From Petrosia ficiformis (Eukaryota > Porifera > Demospongiae > Haplosclerida > Petrosiidae), in assembly GCA_947044365.1 (NCBI GenBank), contig OX345636.1, forward strand, positions 16,975,115 through 17,039,114: a DNA stretch of 64,000 nt, given 5' to 3'. Shown here piece by piece: positions 1 to 13,500 of this stretch (position 1 is the first letter of the stretch; each line of letters starts with the position of its first letter). A model generated the notes under the pieces. It made no database searches. It was not told where the DNA came from and worked only from the letters and a program-made list of their open reading frames with translations. Made by a program: the position numbers and the translations under genes.

Positions 1-229
1 CCTTTAACATAATATAATCCTACTTCTGGCACTGCATAATTTTATTGCAAGAAATTAAATAATGGATAATACAAACCTACCATTATTTCTATTTTTAGTT
101 GTACCTTTTTTTTTTTAATTTCTAAGTTCTCACTATTTATAATAATTTATTATAGCTTATCTGATAATTACATTATTTTGTTTTTGTGTCTGTGGCTTGT
201 GTGCATTTTAAATGATGTAATTTCACAAG

Positions 230-305
230 CAAATATATATTATATAGAGTAATACCCAAATTACCCATGGATATCAATCATAGGGATGGCCCTATGGACC
301 ATAAC
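230..305 (+). repeat. Short derivative of the ATCCCTATGA MITE family
   Basis: Contains both end signatures of the dispersed family, TATATAGAG and ATCATAGGGATGGCCCTATGG, with almost all of the interior missing. It lies upstream of the first EGF exon. The remaining upstream bases (1-345) show no exon that I can support. Confidence 0.5.
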
Positions 306-340
306 TATGCATGTAGATTCTTAATTCTTTGTTGATTATA

Positions 341-1024
341 TTTAGATATTAATGAATGTGGTTTGGACACTGATGGCTGTAGTCAAGACTGCTCTAATAC
401 AATGGGGTCTTATACATGTTTGTGTAACGATGGATATGAGCTAGATGCTGATGGTCTCACATGCAATGGTAAATGAAGTTTCTACTTTGTAGAGATATCT
501 AATCCATTTTTTATCTTTAGATATTAATGAATGTGGTTTGGACACTGATGGCTGTAGTCAAGACTGCTCTAATACAATGGGGTCTTATACATGTTTGTGT
601 AACGATGGATATGAGCTAGATGCTGATGGTCTCACATGCAATGGTAAATGAAGTTTCTACTTTGTAGAGATATCTAATCCATTTTTTATCTTTAGATATT
701 AATGAATGTGGTTTGGACACTGATGGCTGTAGTCAAGACTGCTCTAATACAATGGGGTCTTATACATGTTTGTGTAACGATGGATATGAGCTAGATGCTG
801 ATGGTCTCACATGCAATGGTAAATGAAGTTTCTACTTTGTAGAGATATCTAATCCATTTTTTATCTTTAGATATTAATGAATGTGGTTTGGACACTGATG
901 GCTGTAGTCAAGACTGCTCTAATACAATGGGGTCTTATACATGTTTGTGTAACGATGGATATGAGCTAGATGCTGATGGTCTCACATGCAATGGTAAATG
1001 AAGTTTCTACTTTGTAGAGATATC
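341..1024 (+). repeat. Four identical tandem copies of an EGF exon plus its intron (175-bp period)
   Basis: Exons at 346-468, 521-643, 696-818 and 871-993 are 123 bp each and separated by identical 52-bp introns. By eye I find no difference between the copies, introns included, until the fourth copy diverges after base 1024. Each exon is phase 1-1 and codes for a 41-residue calcium-binding EGF domain beginning DINECG, with the CxNxxxxYxC hydroxylation pattern. Because the exons are symmetric, any copy number keeps the reading frame. Confidence 0.95.
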
Positions 1025-4000
1025 ATCTTTTGTATTAGACATGCAAATATTGATTTCAAATTACAAACAACATGCATACATAATTACATACAACATACAC
1101 TATACATCCCATGTTGTCACAGGAACATAATATAAATTTCATTTTTAGCTCTATATATACTCTTTGAACTTAAAACAACTCATGCATGATTCTAACTAGA
1201 TTAGTTGCAGAGTTAATAGTGTATAAGAAGGTACATGTACCAAATTTCATTTTCAGCTCAATAATTATATACTCTTTTTGAATTTAAAACAACTCATGCA
1301 TGATTCTAACTAGCTTAGTTGCAGAGTAAGCGTATAACAAGGTAGCAACCATGGTTTGTATACCTATATACATACATAACTATGCATATATTTTAGTTAG
1401 AATTATTATAATTATCTATGTATGCAATATCATTCTGTTTACCCTTCAAGATATCAATGAATGCCTTGATAACAATGGTGGCTGTTGGCATACTTGCAAT
1501 AATTCTATTGGGTCTTATACTTGCTCCTGTAATGATGGATACTTTTTAGATGATGTGGATATGATGTCATGTGTGGGTACGTTATGTGTATATAAAACAT
1601 AATTTCAAAGTACTTCACTTTGTTATTGTATGCAATTAATATTTTGCTTCAAATGTTGGTTTTATTCCTCTGAGATTTCTAGTTACTTAGTTACTAGTAT
1701 TTGAAAATTAATAAACATGGTTTTGAATTTCTTTAGGTTTCATGAATATCGATTTGCTTCCAACTGGATATGAATTCAATTATAATAATGATTGTACAAT
1801 ATTGTATTATATGGTAGTTTTTGCATGTAACCTTCACCACTATAAATAGCAACAAAACCACAAACCATCTTCTATTTATAGTAACAAAACAGCTAACATT
1901 GATACTGCCTAGAATGTATGATGTCATATGGCTGTCTGTTACATCCAGAAACAACCCATTATACAAAGAAATAGAATAATAATATTAGTTTATTCGAGAC
2001 ACTTACCGTACGTATAGCTCTAAAGTTTTACTGGTAAATGTTTACACTTTAATAATATTCAACTACTTTGCGATAAAAGTATCGCGTTCACCAAAAACGA
2101 TATAACAATCATAATTGTGGTAGGTGTGACCATTATTTTGCGAATAAACTTTTCTCGCTCAGTCACTTTTGGGAAAAATGTTAAATTCATACCCCATGCA
2201 AATTTATGGCTATATAGTAGTATGATTATTCTGAGTGAAGCAAAGCTAGGATCAGTTTCATTTGAAATGTGGGTGGTACTGTTTGATGCTTAAGATATCA
2301 TCTAGCTATCGAATCTATGCACAGATTTGTGTATTAAGTAGTTGATTAGGATAATTCTCAATTGCTAAATTGCTTAATTGTATCTACATGCTGATACATT
2401 CAATTGACAAGTATTTTTTATTGTTATGTTGACTTTTAGATCATGATGAGTGTTCTAGTGATAATCATGACTGTTCACAAATTTGTAATAATCATGTTGG
2501 AGGACATACTTGTTCCTGCTTTCTCGGATGTACTCTTGATTCTGATGGTACAACCTGTGCTGGTAAGATTATAATTATGCTAATATTTGATCAACCGCTG
2601 GTTTTTCAGCCATCTTACCCAAGAAGCAAATATTTTTTAGGTCAAGATGAACATAAATGATGTTTACTATTCCACCATTTTTTAACCTATTGACTCAACA
2701 GTGCATGCATATATGGCTCTAAACACATTTACTTGTATTTGCACTCATATCTTAGAGCATTTTTACGGCATTATTGCAGTTCTGATTTCCAATCTTGTAG
2801 CCCATAAATAGAGGTGCAGTTTGATATATAAACATACACATGTACTTAATAATATTATGCTGTATAGCAGCAAGCTGTAGCCATGTTGTTGAAAGTTCAT
2901 GATGAAAAAAATGGCGTCCACTTTGAAAGGTATAAAGTGAAATGTTTTTGTTTGAACCAGCAACTAAACTACAGTCAGAGAGGAGGAAGAGTAAATAGCA
3001 TACAATTGGGATCATAGTGACTGTACATGAGTTCAGTCGATGGGAATAGAAATCAACTTAACACATTTAAACCATAATCCATTGCTCCTTTCTTACTTGA
3101 TACCACATCGATCCTGATTCCCAAACTACTCGGTATTAATAATGTTATAGTCACAAGAAATGACATCATTAGTACACTTATATGTATTAGATACTGTTAC
3201 TAAAACTAAAGCCTGATAATGATGATGATGATGATGTTATAGTCACAAGAAGTGACATCATCAGTACACTTACATGTATTACAATATTAGTTACATCTTT
3301 CAGAAATAATTGATACTGCAAATCCAAAAGGAGAAAAGTTATGTATATTAATAATTAATTCTAATTATACACGTACTGTACCGTATATGAATTATTCTAC
3401 AAGTCTATATGTGCTCGGCTTTTACTGTTACCGGTTAGAGTTGATAGCGAATTTTTCACTAAAGCCCTGGTCCCAAGGTATTCAAATTATCGAGGGTCTA
3501 CTGTAAACATTCTCTGCTGTTTGGTAACTTGAGCATGAATGTCTTTACATGCCACAACCATTACTTGAGTGAACCTCATAAATGACTTCATGATGGTCCA
3601 CTATACATGTAGACATGAATTAACCCCATGGAAAGTAATTATAATTTATTAGGGATGGTCCTGTGGACACTAAAATGTACAGAGTTGCTTGATTACATAC
3701 ATGTATGTGTAGTTGAAATATTTAATGCTCCCACACATACTCAAGGGTGCATGATTATAAGAGTTTAATAATACATTATTACTTACATTAGACAATAATG
3801 AATGTACTGATGGAGATTCTGGCTGTACTCAGGTGTGTACAAATATGGAATGTGATAGTGGAAGATATACTTGTTCTTGCAATGATGGATATCAATTAGG
3901 AAGTGATGAACACACTTGTCTAGGTATTATATTATTTATTACAAGGATAATACTTACTTTATAGAGAATTAATTAAAAAGGGACAAAATTTGGTGAAATC

Positions 4001-7000
4001 ATCAAAATTTCATCAAAATTTGGTAACAGGAAAAAAATTAGCGATTTCTCAGATTTAATAGATACTGTAAATGAATTATTATGAAAACCTTTTTAAACCT
4101 TTCACAGTACTCTCACATACAAGTAAACCTACTCCTAGCTCTTTACTGTTCTTTCTAGCAGCTGCTCTGTTTCTATACACATAAGCATACCTGCCAATAG
4201 TGGGCCCTTTTAGTTAGTTAACTAAAACTAAACCCTTTTAGTAAGTTTAATACTATTTTAGTTAATCAAACTATAACTAAACTAAACATTTGAAAAACTA
4301 GTCATACTATGACTATAACTAAAAGTACTCATTATTTTCAAGCTAAAACAACACTCGACTCATGACATACATTACATGTATATATCATATCACAACATGA
4401 AGTACCATGACATAAGAACTGGTTAATTTCCAATCTTGGCAGTCCTAATTGTAATATGCTTATTTAACTGAAGAACTCTCCAACCCTATTGTTTGTACAG
4501 TATATTATACATCATCTTCTCTACACAGATATTAATGAATGTAAATACAATGAAACATGTGATCATACTTGTGTTAACTCAATTGGTTCTTATGAGTGTG
4601 AGTGTGACTATGGATGCAGTCTTAATGCTGACGGGAAAACATGTGATGGTACACCTTAATCATTAAACTAAGATAATTGTACTGTTTAACTACAGTGGCG
4701 ATCAGCCGTAACTTAACGGAGGGGTGCGTGTACGTGTCGAGTTACTCGCGAGTGCAATGCGAGCGACTCGCAGGACGCACGCGCGCGCTCGTATTCGCGT
4801 AATTTTTGTACGAACGTGTCGAACGCTAAGTCTAGGTGTTGGCGCTGACCACTGGACATTCAAACACTCGCCTTGTTGCTTTCTTCCAACTAACGAAGCA
4901 TGCTTTTGGTATCTCTGACTTTGTTAGAAGGTCCTCTGACTACCAAAGTAAGTTAGAAGTCTGTATTGTGTAAAACGTGGAAGTTATACAGGTAAGTAAA
5001 GGTGTGGGCGTTGCCGTTTGGACTACTCAACTTTCAAACACTCGCCTTGCTGCTTTCCTCTAACTAACGAAGCATGATTTTGGTATCCCGGACGTTGTTA
5101 GAACGTCCTTTCTCTAACTAAGTAAGTTGGAAGTCTGTATTGTGTAAAACGAGAAAGTTATACAGGTAAGTAAAGGTGTGGGCGTTGCCCTTCGGACCAC
5201 TAAACTTTCAAACACTCGCCTTGCTACCTTCCTCCTGATAGCGAAGCATAAAGCTTACATCAATGACATTCTTAACAACTCTTATTTTCAGCAAAGTAAG
5301 TTAGAAACTCTGATTTTATAAAACCAGAGAGGTATAGAGGTGAAAAGAGTTAGATATACATTCCACTCGTGGAGACGTGTACTGCGAGTACGCGCACGCT
5401 CATGATCTCGCGTACACGCGTGCTCCCTGCGTGTACTTTGCGTGTCCCACGCGAGTAATGTACGAGCGTGTGTAAAGTTACGGCTGATCGGTGCTGTAGC
5501 TAGTGAATATAATTAGTATAGTTATGTTTTCTTACAATTGTATTGAATTACTTGCACATGTACCTGTGAGATTGCAATATCATTACAGGATACTGTATCT
5601 TTATTTTACAGATATCAACGAGTGTGCCAATTCTGAATGCGATCATTTCTGTCACAACTTAGATTGTCAAGATGGCCAATATTATTGTTCATGTAGGCCG
5701 GGATATCACCTTGGAAGTGACGAACACACCTGTATTGGTAAGAGAATATAATTGCTGCTAGAAGAAATTGTGTCAAATAATAATGACAATTTACAGTGAT
5801 GTGGAAACAGCCAGTCATACAGGACATTGTTCGATAAATCTAGTGAATGTCCAGTAAATGGAAATTTAACTTTATATGAAGTATATGGGGAACAGGACAA
5901 GAGTGCTGACAATAGGCCAAAATGTCTGGCAATTGGCTCACTATTTCCACACCCCTGACAATTTATGTATTTATATGTACTAACATCCTAGTGCTATGTA
6001 TTTGTAAACAGTGTCAACAAATTATGTTTAATATCAATAGTCCCCCCATCCCATGCATTCACAAAAAATTCCAGATTATCGACCTGCCTCCTCAGTAAAT
6101 ATTGTTTGCTTGTTATAGTCTGTTTATCAACTACACTAGAGAATCCTTGCATGCATGCAATCATGTGGGGCAAGCCTGAGAAGGTGTAGCTACATCTGTA
6201 GAATAGCCACATTTTTGACACTGAGCAAAAGCAAGCATTTAGTACGTGTGAGATGGAAGAAGAGCAAAATGCAACAGTTCATGGGTTGGCTTTAGTCTCT
6301 GTAGCTTGTTTTCATACATTGACATGCACATGGCTTCAGAAAATTTGTAAACATTAAGATATTTATGGAATACATACCGTGCAAAAATTATATATACACT
6401 GTATAGTATATATATTATATACAATGCAAACTTTCAAGCTACCTGATAAGTATGGGGCTCGCTCAGGTTCACCCCAATTACAGTACATGGTACATACATG
6501 TATATCTTGGATTGGTAGTTCCTTAGATGTGGAAGTACATGTAAATAGATTCCTTTGAATATATGTAACTATATATTTATCTACATGTAACTACATGTAT
6601 ATATATTTCCATCTAAGTATGTATCTATTTATCTTATAATGTTGTCAACTATAACTAAACTGCTCTTATGTAACTAAATTACAGGTCTATTGCTGATAAC
6701 TATATACATTGTAACTATGTATGTGTATATATGTATCTATTTATCCATCTGATCTTCTATCTACCTCTCATTCTTAATATGCATTTGAATCTCCTAAAGT
6801 GTTTTTTTAGGAACAGCTTAATTCTGAAATAGTAATAATGTCTGAAAGCAAAGACACATATACTGTACAAGAATATTTGAGACTATTTTAATTGTTTTAA
6901 AGTTTATAATCTTATCGTACAGATACTAATGAATGTGAGGAGGATCTAGATGATTGCGAGCAAATATGTATAAATAATATTGCTTCGTATACATGTGACT

Positions 7001-7538
7001 GTAAGGAAGGTTGTACTCTGAATGGTGATGGCAGTACATGCACAGGTAATATTAATTATTGCTTGTACTAATACTAAACAAGATAATTATATTTAGAAAA
7101 AAGTATCCCTGTAATTGCTTTGCAATGACTATATATTAATCATTGCTGATAGCACTAGCTTCTCTACCTTTCTGTGTACTTGATTGAAAACTGGGGCCTA
7201 GAGAAGTAAGTGTAATTACAGTCTAAGTACATGTACGTACTTCTTCAAGGTTCTGACTTCCTCGTGTCTGAAACTCAACAACTTATTGTACTCACTTGTT
7301 AAAGATTCCTGCATCATCTTTATAGTGTTTCTCTGCTATATACAACAGCTATTAGACTATTAGTATTAGTTGAAGTCTTACATTCTTGCTGAATCTTCCT
7401 GCTGGTCTGTAGCTCAAGTGCACATTCCATTCTTTTACATACCACGCCCATTAATTAATTGAGCCCCCAGGAATGATGCAACTACGTATACAACGCATAC
7501 TCATGCCAGTGACACAAACATATACATGTGTATATATA

Positions 7539-7579
<41 letters not shown>

Positions 7580-10500
7580 ATATAGTTCGAACCTGTACGA
7601 AAGCAATTATAGGGATGGCCCTATGGGAAACAAAAAGTTAATTTAGACAACAGATAAATATCATTTGTGACTGGTTTTTTGCAAATCAGCACTTTCAGTA
7701 TTCATTTTAAGAGGCAATTCTATCTCTTTAAACACTCTGTTCTGTTTCTTAAGAAGCCAACAAAATTTGTTATACTTCTTGCCTAAATATACATACAATA
7801 CTAGTGTAGTTTGCTTCTAGCAGAATACCAAGTGTTTAAGAAAGGGTGTTACCTCGTGAATTACGAATATGATTTTCCCAGAAACTCTTTTCAGTCAAAA
7901 GATCATTGTAGTACATGGATGTAAATTTTTATGAAATAGTCTACTCTTAATGAAAATGTAAATTTTGATATACAGTGTACATGTATATAAGCTTGTATCA
8001 TATTTTGTTTATTTTTAGATATTAATGAATGTTTAATAGACACCGATGGATGTAACCATAGTTGTACAAATGTACACTGTCTAGATGGACAATATGTGTG
8101 TTCATGTTATGAAGGATATTATCTGACAGATAATGAACATATTTGTGCAGGTATGAATAATTAATACATAAATATTTGAAGTTTTCTCTGTATTCTCTCT
8201 AAATATGTAAATAATTTTATATCCATCTTTCTATTTATCTATCTATCTATTTATCTATCTATCTATCTCTCTGTCTGTCTACCTATCCATCTACCTACCT
8301 ACATGTACCCACCTACCTACCTACTTATCTACCTAGTTACCTACCTACCTATCCATCTACCTACCTACATGTATCTACCTACCTACCTACCTACCTACTT
8401 ACCTACCTAGTTACCTACCTACCTATCCATCTACCTACCTACATGTACGTACCTACCTACCTACCTACATGTACATACCTACCTACCTACCTACTTACCT
8501 ACCTACCTAGTACCTACCTACCTACCTACGTGTACATACTTACCTACCTATCCACTTACCTACCACCTACCTACCTACCTATCTATCTATCTATCTGTCA
8601 ATCATACAATCAACTTTCTTATTTCATGCCGTCTGCTATTCTTTTCCATCTACTTACAATGTACATCATTATTTTACCAAAACTCCATCTATGATACACA
8701 GATATTAATGAGTGTATTGAGGATAATGGAGGCTGCGATCATAATTGTTTCAACAGTAATGGTAACTTTAGTTGTGGTTGTAACCCAGGGTATGAACTTC
8801 AAGATGATGGATTTTCTTGTGTTGGTAAGTGTTAAATTTAATAATTAATCCTTCATAAGTTAACGTTGTTAGTTATTAATTTTGGTGCTTGTAAGCTACT
8901 TAAATGGTTCGATTACATCTAGATTGATTTTATTCAATACTTGTTTCGATACAGCTCTACCATGCTCATATGAACAGAAAGACCCAATACATGGCTCGGT
9001 CGTGTGCACTTCAGAATTTCAAGTGACAGACGAATCATGCACATTCTCGTGTGATGATGGATATAACTTGAAAGGTTCAAAAGTCCGTGTTTGTCAACCT
9101 GATGCAACTTGGAATGGAACAAATTCCTTTTGCCCACCTTTGGAATGCCCTGAGCTGGAACCTCAAACAGATTCTCTATTGATTCTACCTTGTAACAATG
9201 AGTATACGTCCATGTGTACTCTGTCATGCTATGATGGATATTCTGTTGAGGACAGTGCATCTTATATTCGTACCTGTGAATTTTTATCATCAGATGGAAT
9301 AGTTGATTGGACTGAATCTAAAACATGCTCAAGTACGAAACATTACACAAATTAAATGTTGTTTAAAGGACTAAGTAACATGTGAATATAACAATGTACT
9401 TTTAACATGTGTTATCATAGTTATATGTTTTTAAAGTAAATTAATGGTATAGAGCTTGAGGAGATAATAAGTCCAAATTCAAATAAAGAATTAAAACCTG
9501 ATCTGATTTTAGATTTCGATATAACAGTCTATACAATGAATCACCTTCATGACACAGATTTGAATCATAGTCTTGCTATATACATGCATGATGTTAGTTT
9601 GAGTATACACTATATTTTATGGTAGCTAACAGTCTGAAAATATTATTGCATTGTTCATAATTCCCTAGGTTGTTATTAAGCTTTGTAAAACATAATCCTG
9701 AAATTATTATAGCAGAACATTTTGGCCTTCTTCAGCTAAGGAAATTATTCTGAATATACTTTAGAAATATTAATTATAATGATAGATTTAGTAGTATAAT
9801 TTACTTATAAACAAAGTAAAAAAAAACTATTTTTTATTTCATACAGAGATCAATTTGTGTGACCCTAATCCATGTCAAGGAAGTTGCTCATTATCAAATG
9901 ATAAGACTCAAGCCATTTGTTTATGTGATGAATATTACTCAGGAGACTATTGTGAAAGTCGTATTCTTCATACTCCAGAATTGCCTATTCTTAGTGAGAA
10001 TGAGGAGTCACCATGGCTATACCTTTATACTCAAACATATGAATCAATTATGATAACAATAATTGCTGATTCATCGATTGACATTTTACCAAGCAGAGAA
10101 TTATACTATACTAAGAATGATAGTAATGTTTCATTCACTATCAGACCTCAAAAAGAAGGTTTCTTTACATTAGAGTATGAAATCACTTCAACAACACAAG
10201 AAAACTTCCAGGAACCAGAAAGCAGTTTTCTTATAGTTCATCCAACAAACCCAACTGGCAATTACTTTGTTGATAATGGTCTTTCGGAAGGTATTATAGC
10301 TCCTGGTTGTTGCACAATAGACACTGGACTTCATGAGACATACTGTTCCATTAGTGGCCAACATGTTACTCTGTCGTCCTCATGCTTATGGGAAGATAAT
10401 TCCAACTTTAAATCAGATGGTATCACATTTGTTCACACTGGAGGTGTACACCTACCACTATCAATAATAGGAATTGAGACCTCGCTTTCTACTAATGTAT

Positions 10501-13500
10501 CTTTATCTGCAGATAGTTCAAGTAGCTGTGGACAGTGTACCACACAGAACGATGAAGTTGATCGATGCTATCGTTGGGATATACAGCCATCAGATGTGGT
10601 GGAGATGTTGCAATATCAGAGCCTTTTTAGAACATTTTTAAGCAGTTTTGAACCATTCCTTCCATCAGGAATTACATTTGATGACAGTGTAATAGAATAT
10701 TCGGGAGATGGGAGTGTTTCATACTATTCTCCCTACAACTTCTACTCCATGATAGTTTCACCTAAAATTCTTTCCACTCTTCAAGGCTGTGAAAATGTTT
10801 ATGGTGTTTCAGAGGAATCCATGTATGTCATCAGAGTAGATACTGATATTAATGTTAATGTTGGGAATGAGAATGTTAAATATAGTCATAACAAACAATG
10901 GATACCTGTCTGCTTTGCAGTTGGCCTTTGTAAACTTCCACAGTCACCTCTGCACATTGCAATACCACCATCAGCGCAAGATCTCCTCACTGTTCTCTCT
11001 CCTTTCGAATCCTACATATCTGCAAACTGGAAGTTTGACATTTACTCGGTATCTCTGTCATCTTACGGTGTTTATCCTTCATTAGTAGCTGAATGGTTTT
11101 GGAATGGTGCAAGCACCGTCTCATTTGATATTCCAAACTATGATGTCAGTATGTCACTTTCTGTATCTGGAAGTCTTATCAATGACAGTCCAAGAGTTGG
11201 TTTCTCATTTGACGGATGGATTTATTCTCTCTATGATTCAGATGAAAAGGTAATATTTATATTTTGTTATAATTGTTAATCACAATAATGAATTATTGTT
11301 ATGTACACACCATCATGCTAAATATTGTGTTACGGTATATACTTTCATATTGTACTTTTGTAGCTTCCTTCAAAGATGTGGGGAGACTTTAGTTTACAAG
11401 TCTCAACTGTTATCGAGGATCAGCTGGAAATTCTTCTGCTGATGTCAGAAAAAGAAAACGGTCTTTTTATACATGAGAGTGAGTATTTATATATTTATAA
11501 TAATATCATTGTTTTGAGTTATAGTGCTTCAACTGTTGTTAAATCATGCTCTTCTCTGTTATTCCACAGCAACTGTAGATACCACATTTGAAAAAGGAGC
11601 CAGTATGACCCTCACTTATTCCCCTCTCAACAACTATGGAACCTTTGGCAACATCTTTTATACTGAAAATGATGCAAATTGTGCTGTTAATGCATTTGTT
11701 AATGTTGATAATAACTTAAATCCTCAATGGACAAGCTTTAATACAAACTGCCTTGGATTGAAAGTGTCTGCACTTCAGTTTCCAGACTTAACTTCAATAG
11801 TCACCATTCCAGCTAATGAATCCTATTGGTCATCAAGCCCTGATACAAACATCAGAATTATCGCTACTAATAACAATGAAAGAGAAATACAGCTTGGAAA
11901 CTTCTTTTCTATTCCTTCTACTGAAGATGATACTACACAAATGAAAGCTGATGTATATGCAAATGGTTCTTTTACGAGTGTATTATATGGAGCAAGTATA
12001 TCTTTGTTTGATGTCAATATCCAATCTGATGTTTACTTTACTCCAGAATTATCGTTCAGTACAGAAACGACTATTTTTGATCATTATAAAGTGACTGTTG
12101 ATGGGTCGGCTAGTTCGATTAATCCTTGGGAGTCTATGGAACTTAACATTGAAGGATGGTTTGAGCAAGGAGATGGTAGTTTCCTCTCTGATCTCCAGGC
12201 ATACGTTTACAATTACTTGCAGTATGATAGCCAATTTCTGATAGAGAGAATAGATCTTGCTCAAGCAAACCTTGAAAGTGCTAATTCTAAAGTTAATTAC
12301 TATGCAAATGAGGTACAGGCAAATGAAGAGAAATTAGATACTTTGACTAGTGAGTACTGGGATGCTGTAACTGAATACCAGACAGCAATGATGGCTCTCA
12401 ACAACACCAATTCTGTTTTTGAAACATACCTTGATATTCCTCTGTCTCCTGAGCAACAGGCGGAAGGAAGGGCAGTTTGTGATCTAGACACTTGTAAACA
12501 GGAATGTCAATTTGAAGTTGATGTTTCTATTTGTGAAAGTAATGCCAAATATCCTGTAGATGAAACTATTCAACGAAAAGAGCTGAATACTGTTAAGACA
12601 CAGAACGTTGAAAAAAGAGAGGTACCATTTTGTGGAATTGTAGAGGAATGTTACACAAGGAATGACGTTAAATGGCTATCTTATGAATTCGCTATTCCTG
12701 TTGGACCAATCACAATCGATTTCCCAATTGGAATACCTTTCCCTTTTGTTGATAAATTTTGCATCAATGTTTGCAAGTTTAACCAGAGAATTGAGACAAC
12801 CATTGTTGATGCATATTCACAGGAAAATGTATCTTACTTGTATGCATACACTTTATATGAATTTGAGACATTACGGCCAAAGGCATGCTTTAACAGTGAC
12901 TTGTGTAATTATAAAAGTGATGAAGAACCATGCACTACTGCTAATATTGACTGTAATAACAAAAGAAAACTTAAATATATTGAATTAGCTACTGATGCTC
13001 CAGTCCCGACCCTTCAACATTTAGTGGATCTTTATCAAGACTGCGAGAATGCAGTCGATGCTGTCGTCTTAGCAAAAAAGAACTTGAATGAGAAATCATT
13101 GGAGAGAGAACTATCCCAGCAAGAACTATGGCTTACTCAAGAAGCTTACAACAGTGCTTTATTTGATTATGAAATTGCATTATCGAGTTATAATTCAGTC
13201 ATTGGAGATTCCCAAGAAGCCTCAGAATTAATTGCAGGTTTATTGAATACATACACAGTAGATGAATTCCTCATAATAAAATCAGCAACATTTTCCATTA
13301 CAGTGATTTCCCAATCATCAACTATTGTACCAGTCACCATTACATACGACATTCCATTCCTGAATGCAACATATGAAGTACCTACTATAGTTGATTTTGG
13401 TGCTCCAGTTCATATTGTTACTGATGAACTATCTGATATTATTTTTAACCATGCAATTGAGTCAGTATTAAACACGGTATCTAGAAAGAGATCTGTTGTT

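Noticed and set aside
341..1024. Regular 175-bp repeats as a possible CRISPR or satellite array
   Set aside because: The unit contains a complete phase 1-1 EGF exon with splice sites; there are no variable spacers, and the context is an animal gene.
4724..4918. Open frame in the CpG-rich sequence
   Set aside because: It lies wholly inside the non-autonomous 804-bp element and shows no recognisable domain.
8443..8694. Open frame rich in Tyr-Leu-Pro-Thr
   Set aside because: It is the translation of the CTAC microsatellite.
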